Assembly (NCBI RefSeq): GCF_003691585.1
Contig: NZ_CP033169.1
Span: forward strand, 3,100,001 to 3,164,000
Length of the DNA: 64,000 bases
DNA from: Biomaibacter acetigenes
Lineage (GTDB): Bacteria > Bacillota > Thermosediminibacteria > Thermosediminibacterales > Tepidanaerobacteraceae
Reading direction: 5' to 3'
The notes under the pieces are model-generated. The model saw only the letters and a list, made by a program, of their open reading frames with translations, searched no databases and was not told the DNA's origin. The stretch's first letter is position 1; the number at the start of each line of letters is the position of its first letter. The translations under genes were made by a program, and so were the position numbers. Below are positions 1 to 9,370 of this stretch, piece after piece.

Positions 1-164
1 AAAAACTCCTTCACACTTTGAACATCGGCTCTTTGATGCGGCGCCATGGGTAATTTTTCTACCCACTCCAGAATCCTATCCATGTTGTCCATGGGCCTTT
101 TTACTATAAATTTCAACCCCTGTTCAATAACCTTTTCCCCAAGGTATGTATGAGCCAGGTCCAT
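1..164 (-). CDS. N-terminus of an unassigned protein (truncated by window edge)
   Basis: Only the first 54 residues are visible. The ATG at 164-162 follows AAAGGAGG at good spacing, so the start is secure. The visible part (begins MDLAHTYLGEKVIEQ) looks like amphipathic helices, without signal peptide, membrane segment or cysteine motif. It loosely recalls the helical leader of some clostridial radical-SAM proteins, but the diagnostic CxxxCxxC would lie outside the window, so I do not assign a function. It has its own promoter (218-245) with a perfect palindrome just downstream, so it is probably controlled by a dimeric repressor. Confidence 0.7.
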   Translation of the reverse strand, partial: MDLAHTYLGEKVIEQGLKFIVKRPMDNMDRILEWVEKLPMAPHQRADVQSVKEF

Positions 165-186
165 TATAATAACCTCCTTTAATTAT

Positions 187-208
187 CGTATCGTCATATG
201 ACGATACG
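187..208. promoter_or_regulatory. 22-bp perfect palindrome, likely repressor operator
   Basis: The arms CGTATCGTCAT and ATGACGATACG form a perfect inverted repeat without spacer. It begins about 10 bp downstream of the -10 hexamer of the minus-strand promoter and ends 22 bp before the ATG of the edge gene. A dimeric repressor (TetR, MarR or ArsR type) bound here would block initiation. No regulator gene is visible beside it. Confidence 0.7.
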
Positions 209-217
209 TCTATTTAT

Positions 218-245
218 ATTATACTACTCGTACAATTTTTGTCAA
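218..245 (-). promoter_or_regulatory. sigma-A promoter of the edge gene
   Basis: On the minus strand TTGACA (245-240) and TATAAT (223-218) are separated by 16 bp, close to consensus. It reads into the gene starting at 164. Confidence 0.75.
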
Positions 246-339
246 ATTTATATATAATGGGGCATTTTGAGTGTAAGTTCCTTTGTTTAACATTATATGA
301 ACGGCTGTCTTTTTTTAGAAGTATCCGGTCAGTAATGTA

Positions 340-786
340 TCAATTCAGCAATAATTTTGCACCGATAGATAAAAACACGAGACCCAGGAACTTCAACCAT
401 GTGAAGGGGATCTTTTCGAGCCCAAAAAATCCAAAGTGGTCTACCAGACATGCCGTGAGCACCTGGCCCACGATGATGGCAGTAGTGGCCACTGCCACTC
501 CGAGTTTGGGAATGCTTACCACCACACCATAAGTGATCAGGACTCCGATAAAACCCCCCAGGTAATAATACCAGGGCACCTGGGAATAATTGCCCCAGTT
601 TCCATGACTGATACCCAGGATTAAAATAATCAGTATGACAACCGTAGCGGAAAAATGCACCACAAAAGTGGCTTCAGAAAGGCCTATAGCCTTGCTTAAC
701 GCAGAATTCATGGAGCCCTGGGTCGCCATGGCTACCCCTGCCATAAATGCTACCAAAAGAAAAAAAATGTCCTTCGTAATAGACAA
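340..786 (-). CDS. DMT-superfamily transporter, YdcZ/DUF606 type
   Basis: Small hydrophobic protein of about 148 residues with five predicted membrane helices, matching the YdcZ (DUF606) group of drug/metabolite transporters. These are half-size proteins that probably work as dimers; the substrate is unknown. The frame is open to a GTG at 795, but the Shine-Dalgarno GGGGTGAT sits between that GTG and a TTG at 786, so TTG is the likelier start and gives an N-terminus beginning SITKDIFFLLVAF. The gene stands alone, and the ftsH terminator lies between it and ftsH. Confidence 0.75.
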   Translation of the reverse strand: MSITKDIFFLLVAFMAGVAMATQGSMNSALSKAIGLSEATFVVHFSATVVILIILILGISHGNWGNYSQVPWYYYLGGFIGVLITYGVVVSIPKLGVAVATTAIIVGQVLTACLVDHFGFFGLEKIPFTWLKFLGLVFLSIGAKLLLN

Positions 787-851
787 TAATATCACCCCAT
801 ATTATGTTCTCTCATAATGTTATCTCATATACTTTGAGGCATTCCATAAAT

Positions 852-886
852 AAAAAAAGCTGCCGATGATTTCAGCAGCTTTTTCA
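852..886 (-). terminator. intrinsic terminator after ftsH
   Basis: Stem AAAAAGCTGC (854-863) pairs with GCAGCTTTTT (875-884) around an 11-nt loop. The A and T runs on either side would let it work in both directions. Confidence 0.7.
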
Positions 887-984
887 CCAGGTAGTATCTG
901 GCCGGCTATTTGGTTAACACAGTGGTTTTCCCGGCGAGCAACTTGTGCAGCACCGGTCATATACTGGATGTCATAGGTGAGAAA

Positions 985-1022
985 CTAAATCACACTTCAA
1001 ACCTCCCACCTCACACTTCCCA
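985..1022 (-). repeat. heptamer repeat element, single arm (locus A)
   Basis: Read on the minus strand, the bases after the ftsH stop codon TAA are tandem heptamers of the form NGARGTN (GGAAGTG, TGAGGTG, GGAGGTT, TGAAGTG). No central hairpin is seen here, so this is a partial copy of the family found between the tRNAs. Confidence 0.7.
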
Positions 1023-2828
1023 TTATGCGCTGGCGAATACTTCCAGAAACTCTTCTTCATCCAGCTTTTCGCGTTCCAGCAAGGCCTGGGCCACTTTGTG
1101 AAGTTTGTTAACATTTTCCGAAAGCAAAGTTTTTGCCTTAATGTAACATTTATCTATGATATTTCTTACTTCTTTGTCGATGGATGCGGCCACCTCTTCG
1201 CTGTAGTTTCTGCCGCGGGTGAGGTCCCGGCCCAGGAAAACCTCTTCCTGCTTGTGGCCCAGGGTCATGGGACCAAGATTTTCGCTCATACCGTATTCCA
1301 TGACCATCCTGCGGGCGATTTCCGTGGCCCTCTCCAGGTCATTCTGAGCCCCGGTGCTGACCTCATTGAGCACCAGTTCCTCCGAGGCCCTGCCTCCTAA
1401 CAGGTGGGTCACCTGGTCCATCAGTTCGCTCTTGCCCATAAAGAAGCGGTCCTCTTTGGGAAGGATCATGGTATACCCGCCTGCCCTTCCCCTGGGCACA
1501 ATGGAAACCTCATGCACCGGGTCCACGTGGGGCAAAAGCTGCGCCACCACCGCGTGCCCTGCCTCATGGTAAGCCACCAGCCTGCGCTCTCGGTCGGTCA
1601 TGATGCGGCTCTTCTTCTCGGGGCCGGCTATTACACGGGTAATGGCTTCTTCCAGCTCGGGCATATCTATCTTTTTCTTGTTGCGACGGGCCGAAAGCAG
1701 TGCCGCCTCATTCATAAGATTTTCAAGGTCAGCTCCCGTAAAACCCGGGGTCCTTCTGGCCAGCACCGAAAGATCGACGTTTTCGTTAAGAGGCTTATTC
1801 CGGGCGTGAACCTTGAGAATTTCCTCGCGCCCCTTGACATCGGGCCGGTCCACCACTACTTCCCGGTCAAACCTGCCGGGGCGCAGCAGCGCCGGGTCCA
1901 GGATGTCCGGCCTGTTGGTGGCGGCCAGAATTATAATTCCCTCATTTACTCCAAAACCATCCATTTCCACCAGCAGCTGGTTTAATGTTTGCTCCCTCTC
2001 ATCGTGCCCGCCTCCAAGGCCTGCTCCCCTCTGCCTGCCAACGGCATCTATCTCATCGATAAATACGATGCAGGGAGCGTTCTTTTTGGCCTGTTCAAAA
2101 AGATCTCTCACCCTGGCGGCCCCAACGCCTACAAACATTTCCACAAAGTCGGAACCGCTTATGCTGAAAAAGGGAACTCCGGCTTCACCGGCTACAGCCC
2201 TGGCCAGCAGGGTTTTCCCGGTGCCGGGAGGACCTATTAAAAGCACTCCTTTTGGTATTCTGGCCCCAATCTCTATGAATTTTTTGGGGTGTTTTAAAAA
2301 TTCCACAACCTCTTCCAGTTCCTCTTTTGCCTCATCCACTCCGGCCACATCCTTGAAAGTTACACGCCTCTTATCATCGGTGTGGAGTTTAGCCCGGCTG
2401 CGGCCGAAGGACATGACCCGGCTGCCTCCACCCTGACTCTGCTGCATGAAAAAATACCATACGACGATAAAAAGCAGCACCAGGAATACCGATGGCAGGA
2501 TTGAAGACCACCACGGCGTCTGAGGCCTTGGCTCGGCATCAAAGGTCAGTTCACCCTTATCCACCTTGGGCTGTATCTTTTCGATGAAAAGCGGCCCAGC
2601 CACTTCGGGAACATAGCTTACAAAGTTTCTTCCATCTTTCAAAGTGCCGCTTATATTATTATCGACCATTTTAATATTTTTGACCTGGTTTTTATCTATC
2701 AGCTGGATAAGTTCCGTATAGTTTATGCGCACCTGTGTGGTATCCTGGTTGGAATACCATTGCACCAGCGAAAGTATCAGGATAAATATCAATAGATAAA
2801 AACTTATGCTTCTAAAAAAATTGTTCAA
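1023..2828 (-). CDS. ftsH: ATP-dependent zinc metalloprotease FtsH
   Basis: Membrane-anchored AAA+ protease that degrades unneeded or misfolded membrane and regulatory proteins. With the TTG start at 2828 it is 601 residues. Order: TM helix (about 8-25), extracytoplasmic domain, second TM (about 111-128), AAA module with Walker A GPPGTGKT (199-206) and Walker [10 protein letters not shown], second region of homology, then zinc site HEAGH (421-425). A GTG at 2861 also opens the frame, but GGGAGG lies seven bases before the TTG. It is last in the hpt-ftsH block, as in Bacillus. The stop codon runs directly into a heptamer repeat. Confidence 0.97.
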   Translation of the reverse strand: MNNFFRSISFYLLIFILILSLVQWYSNQDTTQVRINYTELIQLIDKNQVKNIKMVDNNISGTLKDGRNFVSYVPEVAGPLFIEKIQPKVDKGELTFDAEPRPQTPWWSSILPSVFLVLLFIVVWYFFMQQSQGGGSRVMSFGRSRAKLHTDDKRRVTFKDVAGVDEAKEELEEVVEFLKHPKKFIEIGARIPKGVLLIGPPGTGKTLLARAVAGEAGVPFFSISGSDFVEMFVGVGAARVRDLFEQAKKNAPCIVFIDEIDAVGRQRGAGLGGGHDEREQTLNQLLVEMDGFGVNEGIIILAATNRPDILDPALLRPGRFDREVVVDRPDVKGREEILKVHARNKPLNENVDLSVLARRTPGFTGADLENLMNEAALLSARRNKKKIDMPELEEAITRVIAGPEKKSRIMTDRERRLVAYHEAGHAVVAQLLPHVDPVHEVSIVPRGRAGGYTMILPKEDRFFMGKSELMDQVTHLLGGRASEELVLNEVSTGAQNDLERATEIARRMVMEYGMSENLGPMTLGHKQEEVFLGRDLTRGRNYSEEVAASIDKEVRNIIDKCYIKAKTLLSENVNKLHKVAQALLEREKLDEEEFLEVFASA

Positions 2829-2926
2829 AAATTTTCCTCCCTTCCAGGAATATATCCCCACGATATTTTAACATATATATATTCTTTTTACAATTTCAAA
2901 ATGCCCGTGGTTCATATGCTTTATAA

Positions 2927-3466
2927 TCATTGGTAAATCTCGGGTTTCAAAACGCAAATATACGGCAGATTCCTGTATTTCTCGCCGTAATCCAGGCCGT
3001 ATCCCACCACAAAATAGTCCGGAATTTCAAAGCCCAGGTAATCTACCTTAATATCTGCCTTTCGTCGGCTGGGTTTGTCCAGCAGCGTACATATTTTAAT
3101 GCTGGCAGGCTTGCGGGATTTGAGTATATTATACATGTAACTTAGAGTCAGCCCCGAGTCTATAATGTCCTCCACTATCAGAAGGTTTTTGCCTTCTACA
3201 TTCTCCTCCAGGTCCTTCAAAATCCTGACCACACCAGAAGATTCCGTAGAGGCTCCATAGCTGGATATGGCCATAAAGTCCACCTGCAGAGGCAGGTCTA
3301 TATGGCGGATAAGGTCTGACATGAATATAATGGCGCCCTTTAACACTCCCACCAGCAAAAAATTGTCCTTATCCCTGTAATCCTCGGTGATCCTTTTCCC
3401 CAGTTCTTTCAACCTGTTCCGGATTTGTTCTTCGGATATCAATATTTTTTCTATATCGTTTTGCAT
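2927..3466 (-). CDS. hpt: hypoxanthine phosphoribosyltransferase
   Basis: Purine salvage enzyme converting hypoxanthine or guanine plus PRPP to IMP or GMP. 179 residues, normal for the family. The PRPP-binding loop [14 protein letters not shown] is at about 95-108, and the purine-site region with [11 protein letters not shown] is near the C-terminus. Its ATG directly abuts the tilS stop, so the two genes are translationally linked in the conserved order tilS-hpt-ftsH. Confidence 0.96.
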   Translation of the reverse strand: MQNDIEKILISEEQIRNRLKELGKRITEDYRDKDNFLLVGVLKGAIIFMSDLIRHIDLPLQVDFMAISSYGASTESSGVVRILKDLEENVEGKNLLIVEDIIDSGLTLSYMYNILKSRKPASIKICTLLDKPSRRKADIKVDYLGFEIPDYFVVGYGLDYGEKYRNLPYICVLKPEIYQ

Positions 3467-4858
3467 TTAATCCTCCTGCCTCTCCATTTTTAATATTAAA
3501 ACGGTCCCGGTATCTTCGGTTATTTTAAACCTGTCATCGATTCTCATGCCTCCGACCCAGATTATATTCCCGCCTGCTGTTACCAGAGGCACTTTATCCC
3601 TCTCTTTTTTAGGCACCTTTTCATCGGTGAAAAAATCCTGAAGTTTTTTTAAATGGCCTCCAAGGGGAACAAAACGGTCGCCGGGACGGCGGTTTCTAAC
3701 AATTAAATTTCCTTTTATTTTATCATAATCCAATTGGGCTATCAAGGGATTGGTTCTTATTATCATCAACCCTCTCCGGGGCTTGACCCAGGCCTGGATG
3801 GAGACTTCCGCCTCTTTTATTTCCACCCGGCCGGGCACAAAAAGTTCATATAAATAATCCCCATTTTCCCTGAAGTTTTTCAATGATATATAAAAACAAT
3901 CATACTGCTTTTCTCCCTGAAGGTTTTTTGGCAGGTCTATGACACTGCCTGCCGTGGAATTTTTTATGAAATCTACCAGCATGGCGGTGTGCCTGAATTC
4001 AAAATCCTTGACATCTCCGGCCAGTTCCTCTACCGCTTTTCTTACCAGTCTCCGCTTTATGGCATCATGCATAGGCAGGAATTTTTTTAAATCAACTTTA
4101 ATCCTTCCCTGGCTGCAGGTGACCGCCTGCCGCCACGCCGCGGAGGTTTGCTCTTCCAGAAATGACAGGTCACATCTGGTAATTTCAGACAACCGCCTGA
4201 GGGACGCCCCAAAATGGGGGACATATTTCTGCTCTATCAGGGGTATGAGCTCCAGCCTGAGCCTGTTCCTGAAATAATCAGCCTTGAGGTTGGTGCTGTC
4301 AATCCTGTAATCAATGCTTTCCAGCTTCAAATACTCTTCGATCTCCCGCCTCGAAACCTCCAGTAAAGGCCTGATATAAAAATCCCGCACCGGCTCAATA
4401 CCCAGCAGGCCTTCTATGCCGGTCCCCCTCATTATATTCATCAAAACCGTTTCCTCATGGTCATTCCTGTTATGCCCCAGAGCCACCTTGTTTGCCCCGG
4501 TTTTTTCTCTTGCCCTTTCAAAAAACGCATACCTTGCGCGCCGGGCGGCATCTTCCGGCGAAAGGCCGGTCCTGCGGATATATTCAGGGACATCTACTTC
4601 CTCCCTGTAGAGGGGAACGTCCCATTCCCGGCATAAAGCCTCAACAAAAAGCGCATCCTCCCGGGATTCCCTGCCCCTGAACATGTGGTCAAGATGGGCT
4701 GCCGACAGCTTGATGCCAAGCTCTTCCCTGCACGCCCGCAAAAGGTGCAAAAGGCACACAGAATCGGGGCCGCCGGAAACCCCGGCCATTATTTCATCGC
4801 CTTTTTGAATCATATGGTATTTTGCGATGGTTTCGAGAAATTTTTGCTTAACATCCAT
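3467..4858 (-). CDS. tilS: tRNA(Ile)-lysidine synthetase
   Basis: Essential enzyme that makes lysidine at C34 of the CAU-anticodon tRNA-Ile so that it reads AUA. 463 residues. The N-terminal PP-loop ATPase has SGGPDS at 28-33, followed by the central substrate-binding domain and a C-terminal tRNA-binding domain (about 380-460). ATG start at 4858. Upstream lies a 120-bp spacer holding a copy of a dispersed repeat, then the end of the broken yabT gene. Confidence 0.95.
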   Translation of the reverse strand: MDVKQKFLETIAKYHMIQKGDEIMAGVSGGPDSVCLLHLLRACREELGIKLSAAHLDHMFRGRESREDALFVEALCREWDVPLYREEVDVPEYIRRTGLSPEDAARRARYAFFERAREKTGANKVALGHNRNDHEETVLMNIMRGTGIEGLLGIEPVRDFYIRPLLEVSRREIEEYLKLESIDYRIDSTNLKADYFRNRLRLELIPLIEQKYVPHFGASLRRLSEITRCDLSFLEEQTSAAWRQAVTCSQGRIKVDLKKFLPMHDAIKRRLVRKAVEELAGDVKDFEFRHTAMLVDFIKNSTAGSVIDLPKNLQGEKQYDCFYISLKNFRENGDYLYELFVPGRVEIKEAEVSIQAWVKPRRGLMIIRTNPLIAQLDYDKIKGNLIVRNRRPGDRFVPLGGHLKKLQDFFTDEKVPKKERDKVPLVTAGGNIIWVGGMRIDDRFKITEDTGTVLILKMERQED

Positions 4859-4884
4859 AAACCTATACCGCTTTCAAAAAAAAT

Positions 4885-4940
4885 CTTTAGCCGTCACCAA
4901 CCACCGAAAGCACTTTTTAAACCGGAATCAATCATAAATA
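4885..4940 (-). repeat. dispersed repeat family C, copy 1
   Basis: On the minus strand this reads GATTGATTCCGGTTTAAAAA followed by GTGCTTTCGGTGGTTGGTGA and CGG. It matches copies near 29110-29155, 29338-29390 and (first half only) 51015-51043. It lies in the tilS leader. Nature unknown. Confidence 0.6.
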
Positions 4941-4978
4941 ATCATAAGACTTTTTTAATAAAATTTCAATTAAAAAAA

Positions 4979-5844
4979 TTATCCTGCCGCCAGCAGGATG
5001 GTAAATATAAAAAACAAAACTGAACATACCAGCATGATATTTAAAATTGTATCTGCGCTTGGGGAAGGATTTTTATCCTTGATTTGTGCGGAATGACTTA
5101 TAAGATTCCGGTAAAAAACATCGAATTCAATACTGCCCTTCAGGGCGGAGTTTATCAAGTTAAAAAATCCCGGAGGATATTTCGAGCGGACCACTGATAA
5201 TAAACCGGATATGTGTGCGGCTTTTTTAAACTTTTGGGGTTCCAGCATCTCGATTATTATACAGGCCAGGGAAAACATGTTATAATTCCTGTCCGCAATC
5301 CGCGGGCCCATGTTCCAGGCCCCCCGGTCATAGTTTTTTGTAAATTCCCTTATACTGGCCCCTTCCCGCATGATTCCCGCGAGGTCCACCAGCTTTACGC
5401 TGCCATCGGAACATACAATGACGTTTTCCGGCTTTAAATCGCAGTATATAAGGCCTTTACGGTGGATTTTTTCTAAAATCCCTCCGAGTTTTATACCGAT
5501 ATCCAGAGCATTTTTTAAAGTGAGGGGCCCTTTTTTAATATTTGCCTGAGGGTGTTTCCCTTTATATATTCTATTGAAATATAATGCTTCATATCCCCAT
5601 CTTTAACTACATCGTCGATTTCATAGGGTTCCGGTGCGAAGCCATCGGGTGAAAACTCCTTCAGATAGCGGTATTCTCTAATAAGCCCTATCATATCCTT
5701 AGATATTTTCAATGCCACAGCCCTATCGCCACATCTGGCAAGGAACACGCTGCCGCTTCCGCCGCTTCCTATTTTGGATAAAATATGATACTGGCTGCCG
5801 TGGAATCTACCCCGGACTGTCCCCCGGAAAGGCTTATACCACAT
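4979..5844 (-). pseudogene. yabT: YabT-like serine/threonine protein kinase with a -1 frameshift
   Basis: The N-lobe (5844 to about 5515) has glycine loop IGSGGSGSVFLA and lysine motif VALKISK. The C-lobe, in the -1 frame, has YCDLKPENV (HRD-like), VDLAGI in place of DFG, and a C-terminal TM helix as in B. subtilis YabT, a sporulation kinase. The frames join within TTAAAAAAGGGCCCC near 5523-5537; the N frame stops four codons later at TAA. The heptamer A AAA AAG is in the correct phase for programmed -1 slippage, so the protein could still be made. Alternatives are a true mutation or a homopolymer error. The start ATG (5844) overlaps the yabS stop and follows GGGAGG. Confidence 0.8.
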
Positions 5845-6532
5845 ATTCACCCTCCCAGGCCAGGGATTCCTTTTCAAACAACCCTGCAGCATCTTTCAGT
5901 GCATAAGCTGTGGGTGTGGCTCCTCCCGCTGAAGGCTTCAATATCATGGTATTCAACTGCTTTTCATCATTTGTAAAATCTGATTCAAGACAGGTAAACC
6001 GACCGGATGGTCCGGGAAAGGTTACTACAGCCACCAGGCCGCCGGATTTGCGTACAGAAAGGGATTTAACAAGATTTACGGCGCTGTCCTTGGCAGCAGG
6101 GAGTTTTTCCGCCATGCTCCCGCTGGTGTCCAGCAGTATGAGGCATTTTAATGGGATGTCATCCTCCATCTTTTCTATGATTTTCACCACATCGTCCCTC
6201 TTTTCCGGAGCCAGATCTTGAAGGCCTTTTCCGAAACTTTTTTCCAATTCCCTGCTTACTAAGCTCCGGATGGTGTTCAGGGTGGATTTGTGGGTAACCA
6301 TCGTGACGCTTTCCGAAAGTTCTTGAAGCTCTACTATTTGAAATTCACCACCGCCGGCGCGGGCTATGCTTTCAACTTCCCGGGCTCCGGCGCTACCCTG
6401 TTTACAGATACCTATGGTATTCACTATGATTCCCCGTTCATGGCAAAAGGCTGCGGCGTTCGAAGGATCTCCCCCGACATTGGAACATCCGTCGGTGATA
6501 AGGATTATTTGCTTAAGATATGATTTCTTCAT
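5834..6532 (-). CDS. yabS: VWA-domain protein YabS
   Basis: 232-residue von Willebrand factor A domain protein. The N-terminus begins MKKSYLKQIILITDGCSN as in Bacillus YabS, so I use the ATG at 6532 behind GAGGAGG rather than the longer frame to 6616. A MIDAS-type DTSGS is at about 135-139, suggesting metal-dependent protein binding. It lies between spoIIE and the kinase gene and overlaps the latter by 11 bases. Its role in sporulation is inferred from conserved context; the exact partner is not known. Confidence 0.88.
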   Translation of the reverse strand: MKKSYLKQIILITDGCSNVGGDPSNAAAFCHERGIIVNTIGICKQGSAGAREVESIARAGGGEFQIVELQELSESVTMVTHKSTLNTIRSLVSRELEKSFGKGLQDLAPEKRDDVVKIIEKMEDDIPLKCLILLDTSGSMAEKLPAAKDSAVNLVKSLSVRKSGGLVAVVTFPGPSGRFTCLESDFTNDEKQLNTMILKPSAGGATPTAYALKDAAGLFEKESLAWEGEYVV

Positions 6533-6544
6533 AATAACCTCCTC

Positions 6545-6590
6545 AAAAAATAAAAAAATACTGGATATTACATTATCTCCAGTATTTGCC
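6545..6590 (-). terminator. terminator between spoIIE and yabS
   Basis: On the minus strand AAATACTGG (6587-6579) pairs with CCAGTATTT (6564-6556), followed by a T-rich tract. It would partly separate spoIIE from yabS transcription. Confidence 0.7.
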
Positions 6591-6612
6591 ATAAATATTC
6601 CGGGAACTTTAT

Positions 6613-8979
6613 TCATTTATCCCAAAGCCTCGCGGCCATTACAGTCATATCATCTCTGGCGGCGCTTCCCAGCCTTGCCTTTTTCAAAACCTCATCGACA
6701 ATTTCCTGGGGATTGGCGGTGCGGAGTCCCGAGAGCAGCTTTTTAAGCTGCTCCTCACCATCCTGGTGCCCTGAAAGAGCGTCAATTACGCCGTCGGTGA
6801 CCATCACCACTATGTCGCCAGATTTCAAATCTCTGTGAATTACCCTGGGGCAAACTTCGTCCATAATACCTACCGGCAGGCTTCCACCCTTAATAGTTTC
6901 AACCCGAAAGCCACGCTTGACAAAACCGGCAGCAGAACCGGCCTTTATGAAATCGGTCATGCCCGTATAAGTATCGATAACGGCCATATCCACCGTGGAA
7001 AAACTCTCATCGCCGTAAGATGCAGCCATGGCCGAATTCGTTATCTTCAAGGCGGCGTCGTAATCAAATCCCGCTTCCATCAGACGTTCCAGCAAAGTCA
7101 GGGTCCTCTCGCTGTGTTTTGCGGCTTTATCCCCAACTCCCATGCCATCGCTCAATGCCAGCAGGTATCTGCCGTCACTCAATTCCGAAAAGCAAAAGTC
7201 ATCACCTGACACTTCAAATCCCTCTTTTGCGGCTCCGGCCACTCCTACGGCGACGCCAAGCCCTTCCTCGGAAATGGCTTTAAGCCTGCACCAGGAACTG
7301 CCGCTTTTTAAAGGACAATCCAGAACCCTTATCGAGAACCTTTTACCCATGACCTCCGACAACCCCCGGGGTATCAATGCCTCGCACTGTCTTTCTCCTA
7401 TACAGGGGGATTTAACCATACTTATCTCATGTTTACAGTTATCTTTTTGGAAATGGATGCGTTCAAGGCGCACACCTAGGGATGAAAACTTTTCCGCAAG
7501 TTTTGCCTCAATGGGGGCATCCGTATAATCCTGAGGCATATCTTTAACCAGGTTCTTAACTATTCCGGCAGCTTCCTGGAAGCACGCCCTGATTTTTTCC
7601 CGGCTGTATTTTGCAATGTTGTTCATATGCCTCTCAAGATTATAGACACAACTAAATTCATCGATAATTTTCTTTATGTCACCGGTCTTACCGCACCGGA
7701 CCCTGAAAAGATGCGGGAGGCCCACCGAACGGTCTGCCTCACAGGCCTTGATAAGCCCGTAAAAAGACCTGACCGTGCGGGCAAGCTCCCTCTCCCAGCA
7801 AGTCCTGTTAAGTCCGCAGGAAGAGCATACCTTCTGCTGAGCCTCCTGGCAAACCCTATCCAGAAATTCTCCCTGGCATATGTCATTATTACGCCCGAGG
7901 GGCTCCACGAAAGCTTTTCCAAGCTCCTCCAGCAGGACGGCCATTTCATAAAGCCTGTCACCCGCAGATTTTATAATATCCGCTTGATTTTTTAGACTCT
8001 GCGCCGCTGTTTCATTCAGATATATGTCCAGCTTTTTCAAAAATCCGGCAGGCAGCATCAGCAAAATGCCGCAGGAAACCGCCAGCGCCGTCCAGGGAAT
8101 TAAACTCTCTCCCATGGAATTTACATACAGGTTGTATAGCACATAGCCAAGCACAAATCCCAGGATAACCCCCGGCTTTCCCATTTTATTGAAAGTCCCC
8201 GCCACAAGGCCCGAAAAGGCCAGGATCGCGACAAGCCATGGGGAGATGGCAAAGGAAAAACCGGTTATGCCTATGATTATGCCCGTTGTGGCACCGGCTC
8301 CGGGTCCCCCGGTAAGTGCCATTATCAAAACACCCAGCACGCTTATGATATTTTTTATATTTATACCATATATCTTAAAATTACCCACAATAGACAGACC
8401 GACGCCGGCCAGAATGGCAAGGCACACACTCTTTTCCGCTTCCTGAACCGGCACCTTAAAAAACCAGGATAAACCCCCGGGGATTATAAATGTCACTATA
8501 CATGCGAGGCCTGACTCCATGCCCAGCAGCAGCAAGTCATAAGGGGACATGCCCATTATGGATAAATACAAAAGCCCCGCCAGAGCATTGGATATGAAGA
8601 CAAGCAAACCCACCAGAAGCTCCCTGTGTTTCACTCTCGTTTTAAAGAAACTCACGCCCAGCGTAAATAAGGCCATAGCTCCCAGATAGCGAAGGGCAGC
8701 AGGGCTTTTCATGGCCAGCAAAATCCCAAGAAAGGAAAATATGGCCGTAGTGATGAATTTTTTTCTATGAAGAACTGCAGTAGCCAGGTACGATAGGCCG
8801 AAAGGATAAAGTCCGTTGATGGATGCCATACCGAAAAGGAAGGCAAACACATTGAACCATAACTGTTCCGATAGAAAAAACTTTGATTCTGAGAAAGGCA
8901 AGCTGCGGATTTTCCATTTTCCCCTTGCCCTTTCATAATTTTGCCATTGAATATGAGCTCTATTTATCAATATCTCCAC
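6613..8979 (-). CDS. spoIIE: stage II sporulation protein E (SpoIIE phosphatase)
   Basis: PP2C-type phosphatase that dephosphorylates SpoIIAA at the sporulation septum and so activates sigma-F. About 785 residues: a polytopic membrane region (about 45-310), a cysteine-containing central oligomerisation region, and a C-terminal PP2C domain with LALSDGMGVG near 590 and VMVTDGVIDAL near 740. The start is uncertain: GTG at 8979, or TTG at 8970 just after GGTGGAG. As in B. subtilis, Met and Glu tRNA genes lie upstream and yabS-yabT downstream. Confidence 0.95.
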   Translation of the reverse strand: MEILINRAHIQWQNYERARGKWKIRSLPFSESKFFLSEQLWFNVFAFLFGMASINGLYPFGLSYLATAVLHRKKFITTAIFSFLGILLAMKSPAALRYLGAMALFTLGVSFFKTRVKHRELLVGLLVFISNALAGLLYLSIMGMSPYDLLLLGMESGLACIVTFIIPGGLSWFFKVPVQEAEKSVCLAILAGVGLSIVGNFKIYGINIKNIISVLGVLIMALTGGPGAGATTGIIIGITGFSFAISPWLVAILAFSGLVAGTFNKMGKPGVILGFVLGYVLYNLYVNSMGESLIPWTALAVSCGILLMLPAGFLKKLDIYLNETAAQSLKNQADIIKSAGDRLYEMAVLLEELGKAFVEPLGRNNDICQGEFLDRVCQEAQQKVCSSCGLNRTCWERELARTVRSFYGLIKACEADRSVGLPHLFRVRCGKTGDIKKIIDEFSCVYNLERHMNNIAKYSREKIRACFQEAAGIVKNLVKDMPQDYTDAPIEAKLAEKFSSLGVRLERIHFQKDNCKHEISMVKSPCIGERQCEALIPRGLSEVMGKRFSIRVLDCPLKSGSSWCRLKAISEEGLGVAVGVAGAAKEGFEVSGDDFCFSELSDGRYLLALSDGMGVGDKAAKHSERTLTLLERLMEAGFDYDAALKITNSAMAASYGDESFSTVDMAVIDTYTGMTDFIKAGSAAGFVKRGFRVETIKGGSLPVGIMDEVCPRVIHRDLKSGDIVVMVTDGVIDALSGHQDGEEQLKKLLSGLRTANPQEIVDEVLKKARLGSAARDDMTVMAARLWDK

Positions 8980-9005
8980 CTACCCTGTTTGACCTGGTAG
9001 GTTTT

Positions 9006-9038
9006 ATTATAAGACAAGCTGCTTGTAAAAATTGTCAT
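9006..9038 (-). promoter_or_regulatory. possible Spo0A-type spoIIE promoter with long spacer
   Basis: On the minus strand ATGACA (9038-9033) and TATAAT (9011-9006) are separated by 21 bp. Over-long spacing is known for Spo0A-activated sigma-A promoters such as spoIIE and spoIIG of Bacillus. 0A-box-like TGTCATA lies upstream near 9066. Weak evidence by eye. Confidence 0.4.
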
Positions 9039-9147
9039 TTATGGAAGGTATATCTATAAAATTTTATGACAAAATCCTTTTTAATCCCACACTTTTTAAA
9101 AAAAATGTTAAATGGTGTCCGGGTTTTTTATATTGAGTTGTATAAAC

Positions 9148-9174
9148 AAAAAAAGCCGCTTTTTGCGACTTTGT
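9148..9174 (-). terminator. terminator of the tRNA fMet-Met-Glu transcript
   Basis: On the minus strand AAGTCGC, loop AAAAA, GCGGCTT, then seven T. It follows tRNA-Glu and precedes the spoIIE promoter. Confidence 0.8.
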
Positions 9175-9187
9175 GTTATCATAATAA

Positions 9188-9262
9188 TGGTGACCCCGGC
9201 GGGATTCGAACCCACGTTACCGCCGTGAAAGGGCGATGTCTTAACCACTTGACCACGGGGCC
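9188..9262 (-). tRNA. tRNA-Glu (TTC)
   Basis: Cloverleaf on the minus strand with acceptor GGCCCCG/CGGGGTC, anticodon loop CTTTCAC (anticodon TTC), TTCGAAT T-loop and encoded CCA. Confidence 0.95.
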
Positions 9263-9263
9263 A

Positions 9264-9366
9264 TATGTGATGTGAGAGGTGTGAGGTGTGATGTACGATT
9301 AAGTAGGAATTTGCCTTTCGGCAAATTCTTCTATTCCCACTTCCAACTTCTCACTTCGCATTTCAA
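9264..9366 (-). repeat. heptamer/hairpin element (locus B)
   Basis: Full-form copy between tRNA-Glu and tRNA-Met. The plus-strand left arm is GTGATGT GAGAGGT GTGAGGT GTGATGT. The centre holds AATTTGCC, TTTC, GGCAAATT (about 9309-9328). The right arm TTCCCACTTCCAACTTCTC pairs imperfectly with the left arm. Confidence 0.85.
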
Positions 9367-9370
9367 AATT

